From the NCBI RefSeq assembly GCF_000286075.1, contig NZ_AJTZ01000005.1:434001-498000 (forward strand): a stretch of 64,000 nucleotides of DNA. The letters are read 5' to 3'. How positions within the stretch are numbered: the stretch's first letter is position 1; each line of letters opens with the position of its first letter. Shown here one piece after another: positions 8,361-18,689 of the stretch. The position numbers and the translations under genes were made by a program. Origin of the DNA: Streptococcus ratti FA-1 = DSM 20564. GTDB lineage: Bacteria; Bacillota; Bacilli; Lactobacillales; Streptococcaceae. The notes below the pieces were generated by a model that made no database searches, had not been told where the DNA came from, and saw only the letters and a program-made list of their open reading frames with translations.

Positions 8361-8377
8361 TTACAGAAAGGCAGTCT

Positions 8378-8902
8378 ATGAAAACAAAAGAAATTGTTGA
8401 CAGTGTCACCATGAAGCGTGCTATTACACGCATTACTTACGAAATTATTGAGCGTAATAAGAGGCTCGATAAGATTGTATTGGCAGGTATTAAGACGCGC
8501 GGTGTTTTTATTGCCCGCCGTATTCAGGAGCGTCTTAAGCAGATTGAAGGTATTGATGTGCCGCTCGGTCAGCTCGATATCAGACCTTTTCGCGATGATA
8601 TAAAAATTGAGGAAGATACCACCGATATGCCGGTTGACATTACAGACCGAGATGTGATTTTGGTAGATGATGTTCTCTACACGGGCCGCACTATCCGTGC
8701 TGCTATTGATAATCTTGTCAGTCTCGGACGTCCATCTCGGGTGAATCTGGCTGTCTTGGTAGACCGAGGACACCGAGAGCTGCCTATCCGTGCGGACTAT
8801 GTTGGGAAGAATATTCCAACCAGCAGTTCAGAAGAAATTGTTGTCAATATGACAGAGACTGACGGCAAAGACAATGTTTTGCTGCTTGCTAAAGAAGATT
8901 AA
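8378..8902 (+). CDS. pyrR: Bifunctional pyr operon attenuator / uracil phosphoribosyltransferase
   Basis: A 174-aa phosphoribosyltransferase-fold protein with the PRPP loop [22 protein letters not shown] (residues ~90-111) and the RNA-binding features of PyrR ([21 protein letters not shown]-like DIRPFRDDI). It binds the pyr leader RNA and has minor uracil phosphoribosyltransferase activity. It follows its own attenuator and GAAAGG Shine-Dalgarno. Unlike the S. mutans order pyrR-pyrP-pyrB, the uracil permease gene is missing and pyrB follows after 91 bases. Confidence 0.95.
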   Translation: MKTKEIVDSVTMKRAITRITYEIIERNKRLDKIVLAGIKTRGVFIARRIQERLKQIEGIDVPLGQLDIRPFRDDIKIEEDTTDMPVDITDRDVILVDDVLYTGRTIRAAIDNLVSLGRPSRVNLAVLVDRGHRELPIRADYVGKNIPTSSSEEIVVNMTETDGKDNVLLLAKED

Positions 8903-8993
8903 TAGAAATTTGTTTAAGATGTTCTGAGACATTTTAAGTGTCCGGATACAAAACAAGCTCTTATGGATTTCTCTCAGAAAGGTACAGGTTCTA

Positions 8994-9920
8994 ATGATAT
9001 TTACTGATGGTGTTGTGTCGCTTAAGCATTTGGTCAGCATGGAAATTTTATCCAATGAAGAAGTGCTCGGCTTAATTAAAAGAGGTTTGGCTTTCAAAGA
9101 AAAAAAGGTCCAATTTTCGCTGGACAGGCAGTACTTTGCTGCAAATCTATTTTTTGAATCATCCACGCGGACGCATAAATCTTTTGAAGTGGCAGAGAAA
9201 AAGCTGGGACTTGATGTTATTGAATTTGATGCTAAGACCAGCTCCGTAAACAAGGGTGAGACACTCTATGATACGATTTTGACTATGAGCGCTTTGGGTG
9301 TCGATATCTGTGTGGTTCGCCATTCGCAGGATGACTACTATAAGGAGCTGATTGACAGCCGAACGATTCAAACCTCCATTGTTAACGGCGGAGACGGATC
9401 GGGGCAGCATCCAAGCCAGTGTCTGCTGGATTTGATGACCATTTATGATGAATTTGGAAGCTTTGAAAATCTTAAGATTGCCATTGTAGGGGATATTACT
9501 CACTCGCGTGTAGCTAAGTCCAATATGCAGATTCTGAAGCGCTTGGGAGCACAGATTTATTTTGCTGGACCTGAAGAATGGTATTCTTCGGAATTTGATG
9601 TCTATGGCAAGCATGTCGCCATTGATGAAATAATTGATGAGGTGGATGTTCTGATGCTTTTACGTGTGCAGCATGAGCGGCATGACGGTAAAGAAAGTTT
9701 TTCCAAGGAAACCTATCATCAACACTATGGTCTGACCAAAGAGCGCTATGGCCGTTTAAAAGACTCTGCCATTATCATGCATCCGGCTCCGGTGAACCGT
9801 GATGTGGAAATTGCTGACAGTCTGGTGGAAGCTCCTAAGTCACGAATTGTGGCTCAGATGAAAAACGGTGTTTTTGTGAGAATGGCTATCTTAGAAGCTA
9901 TCCTTAAAGGAAAGTCCTAA
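8994..9920 (+). CDS. pyrB: Aspartate carbamoyltransferase catalytic chain
   Basis: A 308-aa ATCase catalytic subunit that condenses carbamoyl phosphate and aspartate. The carbamoyl-phosphate loop [13 protein letters not shown] (residues ~50-62) and the second site ([35 protein letters not shown]) are intact. GAAAGGTACAGG lies before the ATG, and [17 protein letters not shown] is a normal N-terminus. No pyrI regulatory chain is present, as in other streptococci. It is followed by carA after 117 bases. Confidence 0.95.
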   Translation: MIFTDGVVSLKHLVSMEILSNEEVLGLIKRGLAFKEKKVQFSLDRQYFAANLFFESSTRTHKSFEVAEKKLGLDVIEFDAKTSSVNKGETLYDTILTMSALGVDICVVRHSQDDYYKELIDSRTIQTSIVNGGDGSGQHPSQCLLDLMTIYDEFGSFENLKIAIVGDITHSRVAKSNMQILKRLGAQIYFAGPEEWYSSEFDVYGKHVAIDEIIDEVDVLMLLRVQHERHDGKESFSKETYHQHYGLTKERYGRLKDSAIIMHPAPVNRDVEIADSLVEAPKSRIVAQMKNGVFVRMAILEAILKGKS

Positions 9921-10037
9921 TCGAAGTTTTAAGAGTAAAGGTAAAAAAGATAACTGAGAATTTCAGTCAGCTGTTTTTGCTAAGCCGCTGCGAATGACTA
10001 AAGTGAGAACTGGTTGATTTTACTGAAAGGTAACTAT

Positions 10038-11129
10038 ATGAGAAAGAGACTTTTAATTTTAGAAGACGGAACCATTTTTGAAGGACAGGCCTTCGGGGCA
10101 GACCTTGATGTGACGGGTGAGATTGTTTTTAATACCGGCATGACAGGCTATCAAGAGTCTATTACTGATCAGTCTTATAACGGTCAAATTTTGACCTTCA
10201 CCTATCCACTGGTCGGCAATTACGGGGTTAATCGTGATGACTATGAGAGTATCACACCGACCTGTAAAGGAGTGGTCGTTTCAGAGAATGCCCGTCTGGC
10301 AAGTAATTGGCGTAAACAGATGACCTTGGATAAATTTTTGAAAGCTAAGAATATTCCAGGTATTTCTGGCATTGATACCCGTGCGCTTACAAAGATCATC
10401 CGTCTTCATGGGACAATGAAGGCTACACTTGCCAATGATGGGGATTCGATTGAACATTTGCAGGATCAGCTGCGAGCAACCGTCCTTCCGACAAACAACA
10501 TTGAGCAGGTATCGACAAAGACAGCCTACCCAGCGCCTGGTATTGGTAAAAATATTGTTTTAGTTGACTTTGGTCTTAAACATTCTATCCTGCGTGAGTT
10601 CTCAAAGCGTGATTGTAATGTAACGGTAGTTCCTTACAATACTACAGCTCAGGAAATTTTAAATTTGAATCCAGACGGTGTCATGCTATCAAATGGTCCA
10701 GGGAATCCACAGGATGTTCCGGAAGCCTTGGATATGATTCGGGGAGTTCAGGGGAAAATTCCGATTTTTGGCATCTGTATGGGGCATCAGCTCTTTAGTC
10801 TGGCTAATGGTGCCACTACTTATAAGATGAAATTTGGCCATCGCGGTTTTAACCATGCGGTTCGTGAAATTGCTACAGGCCGGATTGATTTTACCAGCCA
10901 AAATCACGGTTACGCGGTGGAACGTGAAAGTCTGCCGGAAGAATTGATGATTACGCATGAAGAAATTAATGATAAATCAATTGAAGGCGTGCGCCATCGC
11001 CATTATCCGGCCTTTTCGGTTCAGTACCATCCGGATGCTGCACCGGGACCGCACGATGCGTCTTATTTGTTTGATGAATTTTTAGAAATGATTGATGCTT
11101 TTAAAGCTGAACAAGCTAACCATCACTAG
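10038..11129 (+). CDS. carA: Carbamoyl-phosphate synthase small (glutaminase) chain
   Basis: A 363-aa protein: N-terminal CPSase small-subunit domain (~1-135, with the [10 protein letters not shown] motif) and C-terminal class I glutamine amidotransferase (~175-360) with nucleophile Cys247 in GICMGHQ and the catalytic His in [10 protein letters not shown]. In the class I triad the residue two after His is usually Glu (HPE); here it is Asp, which may be a streptococcal variant. The ATG at 10038 follows GAAAGG; eight upstream in-frame codons are ignored. It supplies ammonia to CarB for pyrimidine and arginine synthesis. Confidence 0.95.
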   Translation: MRKRLLILEDGTIFEGQAFGADLDVTGEIVFNTGMTGYQESITDQSYNGQILTFTYPLVGNYGVNRDDYESITPTCKGVVVSENARLASNWRKQMTLDKFLKAKNIPGISGIDTRALTKIIRLHGTMKATLANDGDSIEHLQDQLRATVLPTNNIEQVSTKTAYPAPGIGKNIVLVDFGLKHSILREFSKRDCNVTVVPYNTTAQEILNLNPDGVMLSNGPGNPQDVPEALDMIRGVQGKIPIFGICMGHQLFSLANGATTYKMKFGHRGFNHAVREIATGRIDFTSQNHGYAVERESLPEELMITHEEINDKSIEGVRHRHYPAFSVQYHPDAAPGPHDASYLFDEFLEMIDAFKAEQANHH

Positions 11130-11316
11130 TCTCATATTTAATGCCGCCCTGAGAGACGGCGAATAAAAGAAAGGAGAAAGGGTTATAAGCTGTATTCGGT
11201 TAAACTGAATACGGGCTACGGACTTTGCAAAAAAGATAAACATATCCTAGACGCGAGCGTCGTCGGCTGGTTTCCTATTTTTGCTGTGTCCGCTTAACGC
11301 CCTTAATATCTTATAA
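11130..11316 (+). promoter_or_regulatory. Structured 187-base carA-carB spacer
   Basis: No ORF fills this gap. It holds GTATTC-loop-GAATAC (~11192-11212), an outer pair GCAAAAA (~11227) with TTTTTGC (~11278), and inside it GACGC/GCGTC. The carB ATG follows ATATCTTATAA with no clear Shine-Dalgarno, so this RNA may influence carB translation or mRNA processing. Not matched to a known riboswitch. Confidence 0.4.
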
Positions 11317-14300
11317 ATGCCTAAACGTACTGATATTAAAAAAATCATGGTTATCGGTTCTGGTCCGATTGTTATCGGTCAGGCTGCGGAATTTGACTAT
11401 GCAGGAACTCAGGCCTGTCTGGCTCTCAAAGAAGAGGGCTACAGTGTTGTGCTTGTTAATTCTAATCCAGCCACTATTATGACTGATAAGGAAATCGCAG
11501 ACAGTGTTTATATCGAGCCCATCACCATCGAATTTGTAACACGCATCCTGAGAAAAGAACGGCCCGATGCTTTGCTGCCAACTCTTGGCGGGCAAACAGG
11601 TCTTAATATGGCTATGGAACTGTCCAGAGCTGGTATTTTGGATGAATTGGGTGTTGAACTCTTAGGAACTAAGCTGTCTGCCATTGATCAGGCTGAGGAT
11701 CGTGACCTCTTCAAACAGCTGATGGAAGATTTAAAGCAGCCTATTCCTGAATCCGATATTGTCAACAGTGTTGAAGAAGCGGTAGCTTTTGCCAATGAAA
11801 TCGGCTACCCTGTCATTGTCCGTCCTGCCTTTACACTCGGCGGTACTGGCGGCGGTATGTGTTCAGATGAAGAAGAACTTCGTGAAATTGCCGAAAACGG
11901 CCTAAAATTATCACCAGTGACCCAGTGTTTGATTGAACGCTCTATCGCTGGTTTTAAGGAAATTGAATACGAAGTAATGCGGGATAGTGCTGATAATGCC
12001 TTGGTTGTCTGTAACATGGAAAACTTTGATCCTGTCGGTATTCACACTGGAGATTCCATCGTTTTTGCGCCGACACAGACATTGTCAGACATTGAAAATC
12101 AGATGCTGCGCGACGCCAGCCTCAGCATTATTCGCGCCCTGAAAATTGAAGGGGGCTGTAATGTTCAATTGGCGCTTGATCCAAATAGCTTTAAATATTA
12201 TGTCATAGAAGTTAATCCGCGTGTGTCCAGATCATCAGCTCTGGCGTCCAAAGCGACTGGTTATCCCATTGCTAAATTGGCTGCCAAGATTGCTGTCGGT
12301 TTGACCCTTGATGAAATGATTAATCCGGTTACCGGCACCACCTATGCTATGTTTGAGCCTGCTCTTGACTATGTGGTGGCTAAAATTCCGCGTTTTCCGT
12401 TTGATAAATTTGAACACGGGGAACGCCGTCTGGGAACTCAAATGAAGGCGACCGGTGAAGTTATGGCTATCGGCCGCAATATTGAAGAGAGTCTTCTCAA
12501 AGCCTGCCGATCGCTTGAAATCGGTGTTTACCATAATGAAATTGCAGAACTCGCTGAGGTGACGGATGATGCCTTGGTTGAACAAATTGTTAAAGCTCAG
12601 GATGACCGGCTTTTCTACCTGTCAGAGGCTATCCGCCGGGGCTACACGATTGCAGAACTGTCAGAATTGACGAAGATTGATATCTTCTTCCTTGATAAAC
12701 TGCTGCATATCTATGAAATTGAGCAAGCTCTAGCAGGCCATATGGAGGATCCTGTTGTGCTTAGGGAAGCTAAGCGCAACGGTTTTTCAGACCGTAAGGT
12801 TGCCGATATTTGGAATGTGTCAGCTGAGGATGTTCGCAAGATTCGTCTTGATAACAAGATTATCCCAGTCTATAAGATGGTTGATACCTGTGCCGCCGAA
12901 TTTGAATCGGCAACGCCTTATTTCTATTCTACTTATGAGTGGGAAAATGAGTCTGTCAAATCGGATAAGGAATCCGTTTTGGTTTTAGGCTCAGGTCCAA
13001 TTCGGATCGGTCAGGGTGTGGAGTTTGACTATGCTACCGTTCATTCCGTAAAAGCTATTCAGGCGGCTGGTTATGAAGCCATTATCATGAATTCCAATCC
13101 GGAAACAGTGTCAACGGATTTCTCAGTCTCAGACAAGCTCTATTTTGAACCTCTGACCTTTGAAGACGTTATGAACGTTATCGAATTAGAGCAGCCAAAA
13201 GGTGTTATTGTTCAGTTTGGCGGTCAAACGGCTATCAATTTGGCTGAACCTTTGTCAAATGCCGGTGTCAAAATTCTTGGGACACAAGTGGCTGATCTTG
13301 ACCGGGCTGAAGACCGTGATCTCTTTGAACAGGCCTTGAAAGATTTGGAAATTCCTCAGCCGCCCGGACAAACAGCGACGAATGAGGAAGAGGCTGTTGA
13401 TTCTGCCCGTAAGATTGGATTCCCTGTTCTTGTGCGTCCGTCTTATGTTTTGGGCGGCCGTGCCATGGAAATCGTAGAAAACGAAGATGATTTGCGTTCC
13501 TACATGCGGACGGCTGTTAAGGCCAGCCCAGATCATCCAGTTCTGGTTGACTCTTATTTGGTTGGCCGCGAGTGTGAAGTTGATGCCATTTCTGACGGCA
13601 AAAATGTTCTTATTCCAGGAATTATGGAACATATCGAACGGGCCGGGGTTCACTCAGGGGATTCTATGGCGGTCTATCCACCGCAGACGCTTTCAAAAGA
13701 AATTCAAGCAACTATCGCAGATTATACCAAACGTCTCGCTATTGGTCTCAACTGTATCGGTATGATGAACATTCAGTTTGTCATTAAAGACGAAACGGTT
13801 TATGTTATTGAGGTCAATCCTCGTGCCAGCCGGACCGTGCCTTTCTTATCTAAAGTAACTGATATTCCGATGGCTCAGGTGGCGACTAAGTTGATTTTGG
13901 GCAATAGTCTTGCTGAACTTGGTTATAAAGACGGACTCTACCCGGAAAGTCAAAATGTCCATGTTAAAGCCCCTGTCTTTTCCTTTACAAAACTAGCTAA
14001 AGTTGACAGTCTTTTGGGACCTGAAATGAAGTCCACAGGTGAAGTGATGGGGACAGACTCAACCCTGGAAAAAGCTCTTTATAAAGCCTTTGAAGCCTCT
14101 TATTTCCACCTTCCGTCTTTCGGAAATGTCATCTTTACTATTGCTGATGATACTAAAGAAGAAGCACTGGATCTGGCACGGCGCTTCTCAAATATTGGCT
14201 ATAGCATTCTCGCAACTAAGGGTACTGCTGAGTTCTTTGCTAAACATAACTTAGACACTCAGCTTGTAGATAAACTTGGAGAAAATGATGCCAATGACAT

Positions 14301-14496
14301 TCCTGCTTTTGTCCGAGCAGGCAAGGTTCAGGCTATTGTCAATACGGTTGGCAACAAGCGTACCTTTGATGAAGACGGCGCAGCCATTCGCAGCTCTGCT
14401 ATTGAACACGGAGTGCCGCTCTTTACAGCCTTGGATACAGCGGCTGCAATGGTTCGGGTTCTTGAAAGCCGAGGCTTTATTACTCAGGCTATATAA
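11317..14496 (+). CDS. carB: Carbamoyl-phosphate synthase large chain
   Basis: A 1059-aa synthetase with two homologous ATP-grasp halves (residues ~1-400 and ~550-935), an oligomerisation domain between them, and a C-terminal MGS-like allosteric domain (~936-1059). The repeated starts [20 protein letters not shown] and [20 protein letters not shown] mark the two halves; [19 protein letters not shown] and [19 protein letters not shown] are metal/ATP site motifs. Length is normal and intact. It uses ammonia from CarA and bicarbonate to make carbamoyl phosphate for PyrB. Translation start lacks a good ribosome-binding site. Confidence 0.96.
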   Translation: MPKRTDIKKIMVIGSGPIVIGQAAEFDYAGTQACLALKEEGYSVVLVNSNPATIMTDKEIADSVYIEPITIEFVTRILRKERPDALLPTLGGQTGLNMAMELSRAGILDELGVELLGTKLSAIDQAEDRDLFKQLMEDLKQPIPESDIVNSVEEAVAFANEIGYPVIVRPAFTLGGTGGGMCSDEEELREIAENGLKLSPVTQCLIERSIAGFKEIEYEVMRDSADNALVVCNMENFDPVGIHTGDSIVFAPTQTLSDIENQMLRDASLSIIRALKIEGGCNVQLALDPNSFKYYVIEVNPRVSRSSALASKATGYPIAKLAAKIAVGLTLDEMINPVTGTTYAMFEPALDYVVAKIPRFPFDKFEHGERRLGTQMKATGEVMAIGRNIEESLLKACRSLEIGVYHNEIAELAEVTDDALVEQIVKAQDDRLFYLSEAIRRGYTIAELSELTKIDIFFLDKLLHIYEIEQALAGHMEDPVVLREAKRNGFSDRKVADIWNVSAEDVRKIRLDNKIIPVYKMVDTCAAEFESATPYFYSTYEWENESVKSDKESVLVLGSGPIRIGQGVEFDYATVHSVKAIQAAGYEAIIMNSNPETVSTDFSVSDKLYFEPLTFEDVMNVIELEQPKGVIVQFGGQTAINLAEPLSNAGVKILGTQVADLDRAEDRDLFEQALKDLEIPQPPGQTATNEEEAVDSARKIGFPVLVRPSYVLGGRAMEIVENEDDLRSYMRTAVKASPDHPVLVDSYLVGRECEVDAISDGKNVLIPGIMEHIERAGVHSGDSMAVYPPQTLSKEIQATIADYTKRLAIGLNCIGMMNIQFVIKDETVYVIEVNPRASRTVPFLSKVTDIPMAQVATKLILGNSLAELGYKDGLYPESQNVHVKAPVFSFTKLAKVDSLLGPEMKSTGEVMGTDSTLEKALYKAFEASYFHLPSFGNVIFTIADDTKEEALDLARRFSNIGYSILATKGTAEFFAKHNLDTQLVDKLGENDANDIPAFVRAGKVQAIVNTVGNKRTFDEDGAAIRSSAIEHGVPLFTALDTAAAMVRVLESRGFITQAI

Positions 14497-14574
14497 CTTA
14501 AATGTAAAAATGTAAGCTGATGCCCGTACGGTTTTCACCTGTGCACAAAACCAAATCGGAAATTCTTAGAACTT

Positions 14575-14616
14575 AGAGTGAAGTCAATTATTGTTGTTTT
14601 GCTTCACTCTTTTTTG
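14575..14616 (+). terminator. Terminator after carB
   Basis: AGAGTGAAG (14575-14583) pairs with CTTCACTCT (14602-14610), followed by TTTTTT. It ends the pyr operon. Confidence 0.85.
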
Positions 14617-14634
14617 TTTACAGCCAGAAAAAAC

Positions 14635-14663
14635 TTGACATCAATAGATAAAGGTTGTATATT
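14635..14663 (+). promoter_or_regulatory. Strong promoter of the MacAB-like efflux operon
   Basis: TTGACA (14635-14640), 17 bases, TATATT (14658-14663). The ~140-base leader contains a small inverted repeat CTTACATTTTTGTAAG (~14715-14730), a possible regulator site or RNA hairpin. The rest of the 312-base gap has the carB terminator only. Confidence 0.75.
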
Positions 14664-14808
14664 TGTATTATAAAGTTAGAACAATAAGCTGTCTGTTTGG
14701 TCCGCATACAGCAGTCTTACATTTTTGTAAGTTTTTTAGGTAAAAGTGTAAGGCTTTTATGTTCGCTTTAACGGTATGATGAAAAGGAAAAAGCAGGAGG
14801 AGAAGTTT

Positions 14809-16104
14809 ATGCCAAAAAGAAAAGGAAAAATGACCAAAAAGAAAAAAGGGTGGATTATCGGCGGCAGTTTTGCAGCTGTTGCAGTTCTGCTGGGATTGAT
14901 TTGGATTAGACTGCAGCAATTCAGTCAAATAGAGTCACAGAATGTTGGCTATCAGACGGTTAAGGTAAAAGAGGGTTCTATCTCCTCATCAACCTTGCTT
15001 TCAGGGACAATCAAACCCGAATCAGAACAGTATGTTTATTATGACAGCAGCAAGGGAAGCAATCCCAAAGTAGTAGTTGCTGCCGGAGATCAGGTTACTG
15101 CGGGGCAGCAATTGGTACAGTATGATACAGGCGAAGCCCAGGCGGCTTATGATCAAGCGGTTAGAAACCTTAATAAGGTTAACCGTCAGATTACAAATTA
15201 TCAAAACTATGGTATTGCACCGTCAGCAGATAGCTCTGCTGATAATGGTTCTGCATCTGGCAATCCGTCAGCAGATGAAGGAAACACTTCTGGTGCTCAA
15301 AGCAGCAATTCAGCAAGCGGTGTAACTGACAGCAGTGCAGCTGCTCTCACACCGACGAATTCCACTGCCTATGATCAGCAGCTGCAGGACTTGTACGATG
15401 CTCAAGCCAGTGCTCAAGATGAGGTTAACAAGGCTCAGACAGCTCTTGACAATACTTCTGTCAACAGTGAAGTAACTGGAACAGTAGCAGAAGTTAACAA
15501 TGATATCGACCCTTCTGGTAAGACCAGCAAGGCTTTGGTTCATGTAACCAGCGAAGGGAAATTGCAGGTTCGAGGGACTCTGACAGAGTATGACTTAGCT
15601 AATATCAAGGTCGGGCAAGCCATTAAAATCAAATCCAAAGTTTATGACAATAAGGAATGGGATGGTAAAATCTCTTATATTTCAAATTACCCAACTCAGT
15701 CGGATCAGGATCAGTCTCAAGGTTCTGGATCATCTGGCAGCGGTTCGTCTTCCAGTGCGGCTGCTTATGAATACAAAGCAGATATTACCAGTGATTTAGG
15801 CGATTTAAAACAGGGCTTCACGGTATCTGTAGAGGTTGCTAACGAAAACAAGAGCCTTATTATTCCTACCTCGGCACTGGTGAGCAAGAATGGGAAAAAC
15901 TATGTTTGGGTTTATGACAAATCGAACTCTCGAGTTTTAAGAAAAGAAGTTGCGGCAGGCAATGCCGATGCTAAGTCACAGGAAATTTCTTCCGGTCTTA
16001 ACAAAGGGCAAGTTATCATCGCTAATCCTGATAAAGGTTTGAAAGAAGGTAAGAAGATTGACAAACCTTCTGCTAAAAATGATAAGGCTGGCGAAAAGAG
16101 GTGA
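14809..16104 (+). CDS. Efflux periplasmic-adaptor-like (HlyD/MacA family) protein
   Basis: A 431-aa membrane-anchored adaptor. Residues ~1-35 hold a Lys-rich start and a single transmembrane helix (KKGWIIGGSFAAVAVLLGLIWI); a biotinyl-lipoyl-like half follows (VKVKEGSISSSTLLSGTIKP, VAAGDQVTAGQQLVQYDTG), then a coiled-coil hairpin interrupted by a Ser/Asn/Gly-rich insert (~145-190), the second lipoyl half, a beta-barrel domain with another Ser/Gly-rich loop (~305-325) and a membrane-proximal domain. The start at MPKRKGK follows GGAGG by 8 bases; an earlier in-frame ATG at 14776 lacks one. It forms a MacAB-type export system with the next two genes; substrate unknown. Confidence 0.85.
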   Translation: MPKRKGKMTKKKKGWIIGGSFAAVAVLLGLIWIRLQQFSQIESQNVGYQTVKVKEGSISSSTLLSGTIKPESEQYVYYDSSKGSNPKVVVAAGDQVTAGQQLVQYDTGEAQAAYDQAVRNLNKVNRQITNYQNYGIAPSADSSADNGSASGNPSADEGNTSGAQSSNSASGVTDSSAAALTPTNSTAYDQQLQDLYDAQASAQDEVNKAQTALDNTSVNSEVTGTVAEVNNDIDPSGKTSKALVHVTSEGKLQVRGTLTEYDLANIKVGQAIKIKSKVYDNKEWDGKISYISNYPTQSDQDQSQGSGSSGSGSSSSAAAYEYKADITSDLGDLKQGFTVSVEVANENKSLIIPTSALVSKNGKNYVWVYDKSNSRVLRKEVAAGNADAKSQEISSGLNKGQVIIANPDKGLKEGKKIDKPSAKNDKAGEKR

Positions 16105-16109
16105 GCAGT

Positions 16110-16817
16110 ATGAGTGATAAAAAAGAGCTCATCCATCTTGAGGGCATCACAAAAAGCTATCATAACGGCAATCAGGAATTGCAGGTTTTAAAAGGTATAG
16201 ATTTGATTGTTAATGAAGGAGATTTCCTTGCTATTATGGGGCCGTCCGGTTCTGGAAAATCAACCCTGATGAATATTATCGGTCTTTTAGATAAGGCAAC
16301 AGACGGTTCTTATTCTTTGGCGGATGAGTCTATTGAAAAGCTAAATCAAAATAAGCTGGCACATCTTCGCAACAAAGAAATCGGCTTTGTCTTTCAGCAG
16401 TTTTTCCTTTTGTCCAAGCTTAATGCGCAGGATAATGTTGAGCTGCCTCTTATTTATGCAGGCGTATCAGCATCAAAGCGCCATCAGCTAGCACAGCAGT
16501 TTTTAGAAAAAGTCGAATTAGCTGACAGGCGTAAGCATCTGCCATCAGAACTCTCCGGCGGACAAAAGCAGCGAGTTGCTATCGCACGTGCTTTGGTTAA
16601 TAATCCCTCAATTATTTTAGCAGATGAACCCACAGGTGCTTTGGATACCAAGACCAGCAACCAAATTATGGAATTGTTAACTCAGCTCAATCATGAAGGA
16701 AAGACAATTATTATGGTAACTCATGAACCTGAAATTGCTGATTATGCGACTCGCAAGATTGTTATCCGTGACGGAGAGATTACTTTAGATACGACTGACA
16801 GTGTCCGTATTGATTAA
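16110..16817 (+). CDS. ABC transporter ATP-binding protein, MacB/LolD type
   Basis: A 235-aa ATPase with Walker [10 protein letters not shown] (residues ~43-51), signature [15 protein letters not shown], Walker [13 protein letters not shown] and the H-loop VTHE. The family is the MacB/LolD/FtsE group that powers antimicrobial-peptide or macrolide exporters. The ATG at 16110 follows AGAGGTGAG; a GTG at 16101 overlapping the adaptor gene is a possible alternative. It lies between adaptor and permease with very short spacings (5 and 12 bases). Confidence 0.92.
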   Translation: MSDKKELIHLEGITKSYHNGNQELQVLKGIDLIVNEGDFLAIMGPSGSGKSTLMNIIGLLDKATDGSYSLADESIEKLNQNKLAHLRNKEIGFVFQQFFLLSKLNAQDNVELPLIYAGVSASKRHQLAQQFLEKVELADRRKHLPSELSGGQKQRVAIARALVNNPSIILADEPTGALDTKTSNQIMELLTQLNHEGKTIIMVTHEPEIADYATRKIVIRDGEITLDTTDSVRID

Positions 16818-16829
16818 GGGAGGAAATTT

Positions 16830-18068
16830 ATGCAAAATTGGAAATTTGCCCTTAGTTCAATTATGGGGCACAAGATGCGCTCCTTTCTGACAATGCTGGG
16901 AGTTATTATCGGGGTGACAGCCGTATCTGTCATTATGGCTATGGGAACAGGCATGCGCCATTATATTACAGATCAAGCGACTAAATATCAGCATGATGTT
17001 CAGATTTATTATGCGTCAAATGATGAAGATGCACAGGAGCAGTATTATAACTTAGACCAATCCCAAGAAGATGCACCCAAAATTAAAGAGGAGTGGCTTC
17101 AAAACATTGTAAAAGAAGTTGATGGGATTGATAACTACTATGTGACCAATACAACTTCAAGCAATGTTCTCTATCAAAATAAAAAAGGAAAACAGGTTAC
17201 TCTGACAGGCGTCAGTCAAAACTATTTTGATGTTAAGGGCTATAAAGTTGTAGCTGGCCGTCAGCTTAATGCCAGTGATTACACGAATTTTTCGCGTTTT
17301 ATCATGATTGATGAAATGTTAGCAAAAAAGTTATTCTCTAGCTATGAGGAAGCGCTGAATAAGATTATTGAAGTCGGAGATAAAAAATACCGTGTTGTTG
17401 GGGTTTATAAGGATCCTGATGCAGGTTCTTCCGCCTATGGCATGAATTCAGATGGCAATGCCATTTTGACTAACAGTCAACTGGCTTCTGAATTCGGTGT
17501 TGATGAAATTAGCAGTATTTATGTTCATGTACCTGATGCTAGTGTTTCTTCAAAGGTAGGAAAAGAAGCGGCCAAACGATTGACTAAGCTTTCCAATGCT
17601 TCTAATGGTCACTATACTATGTTTGACATCAGTAAGGAATTAGAAAGTGTTCAGTCACAAATCACTGCGATTACGACCTTTATAGGTATTATCGGCGGAA
17701 CATCGCTTTTAGTTGGCGGTATCGGCGTGATGAATATTATGCTGGTGTCGGTAACAGAGCGTACCAGAGAAATCGGTTTGCGTAAGGCCTTGGGAGCTAC
17801 ACGCCGCAATATCTTGACGCAGTTTCTGATTGAGTCTATTGTACTGACCTTAATCGGAGGTTTTATTGGTTTGCTTTGCGCCTATGGCTTGACCAATATT
17901 TTGGGCAATTCAGAAGGTCTGGTCAATGCTATCGGCAAACCTGTCATTGCATTGAACACGGTACTGGTCAGCATCGCCTTCTCAGTCTTTATCGGTGCCG
18001 TCTTTGGTATTTTACCGGCCAATAAGGCAAGTAAATTGGATCCGATTGAAGCTTTGAGATACGAATGA
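16830..18068 (+). CDS. ABC transporter permease, MacB/FtsX type
   Basis: A 412-aa permease with the MacB architecture: N-terminal helix (LTMLGVIIGVTAVSVIMAMG, residues ~20-40), a large extracytoplasmic domain (~45-280), and three C-terminal helices forming the FtsX domain (VGGIGVMNIMLVSVTERTREIGLRKALGA). It completes the three-gene efflux unit. GGGAGG stands upstream of the ATG. In Gram-positives such units often confer bacteriocin or antimicrobial-peptide resistance; no specific substrate is inferable. Confidence 0.92.
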   Translation: MQNWKFALSSIMGHKMRSFLTMLGVIIGVTAVSVIMAMGTGMRHYITDQATKYQHDVQIYYASNDEDAQEQYYNLDQSQEDAPKIKEEWLQNIVKEVDGIDNYYVTNTTSSNVLYQNKKGKQVTLTGVSQNYFDVKGYKVVAGRQLNASDYTNFSRFIMIDEMLAKKLFSSYEEALNKIIEVGDKKYRVVGVYKDPDAGSSAYGMNSDGNAILTNSQLASEFGVDEISSIYVHVPDASVSSKVGKEAAKRLTKLSNASNGHYTMFDISKELESVQSQITAITTFIGIIGGTSLLVGGIGVMNIMLVSVTERTREIGLRKALGATRRNILTQFLIESIVLTLIGGFIGLLCAYGLTNILGNSEGLVNAIGKPVIALNTVLVSIAFSVFIGAVFGILPANKASKLDPIEALRYE

Positions 18069-18182
18069 TACTATCAAAAGAGAGAAGGAAGCTGTAAAGT
18101 TAAGAATACAAAAATTTTTGGCCGCCAGATTTGCAGCAATTAAAAAGTATACGTACAGATTATTTCTTATGATGATATAAAC

Positions 18183-18404
18183 GGAGGGTGGGTGAGAACC
18201 CAAAAATTGAAAATTTTGGTTCTCACCACATCCTGGTTTTAAGGTGGTGACCTGAAATGGTCTCTCCCCAGACCGTTTCACTCCCATCTCTGCACAGTTG
18301 GCTAGGTTTTCCGCTTTGGCCTTGTGACGAAAGGAAAGTCAGCCAACCACTGCGTCCAGAGCTTATTCCAAAACAGGAATATTGGACGAGTTTTGCCCAG
18401 CCTC
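18183..18404 (+). repeat. Modular intergenic repeat, copy A (short form)
   Basis: Shares the blocks CCCAAAAATTGAAAATTTTG, GGTGACCTGAAA.GGTCTC, CCCAGACCGTTTCACTCCCA and CACAGTTG with copy B, and AGGTTTTCCGCTTTGGCCTTGTG, CCAACCACTGCGTC, AACAGGAATATTGGACGAG and GCCCAGCCTC with copy C. It lacks the internal palindromic segment of B and C, so it looks like a deletion form. It fills much of the 621-base gap 18069-18689, which otherwise holds the rpsP terminator/promoter. Confidence 0.8.
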
Positions 18405-18574
18405 GTTGTAGTATTCATTGGTGACATTCTTTTCATCAGTGCTAACTGCATCAGATTCAATGGGTATGATCTCAGCCCAAAGCATCCCAAATGTTTGCTT
18501 CATATTATTACTGTCTTAATCATAATATGGAATTCCTGAAATGTAAATGAACCTATTTTAAGTGCTGTTCTTAA

Positions 18575-18616
18575 ATTCAGACTGTCAAGTTTTTTTCTTG
18601 ACAGTCTGAATTTTTG
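18575..18616 (+). terminator. Perfect terminator hairpin upstream of rpsP
   Basis: ATTCAGACTGTCAAG (from 18575) is perfectly complementary to CTTGACAGTCTGAAT (18597-18611), with T-runs in the loop and after the stem. The right arm contains the TTGACA of the rpsP promoter. Confidence 0.8.
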
Positions 18617-18625
18617 TGTTATAAT
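18598..18625 (+). promoter_or_regulatory. rpsP operon promoter inside the terminator arm
   Basis: TTGACA (18598-18603), 16-base spacer, TATAAT (18620-18625). It likely drives rpsP-khpA and possibly rimM-trmD. Confidence 0.75.
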
Positions 18626-18689
18626 AAATAAAGTAGTTTATAGCACAGCTATGCTCAAAATAAAAAAACAGAAAAGAGATTATTTCAAA

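Noticed and set aside
8197..8400. Plus-strand ORF of 67 codons upstream of pyrR
   Set aside because: It lies over the PyrR attenuator and overlaps pyrR in another frame; composition is not protein-like.
18302..18539. Short ORFs on both strands within the gap before rpsP
   Set aside because: They coincide with repeat copy A; related ORFs in the other copies are not conserved in frame.
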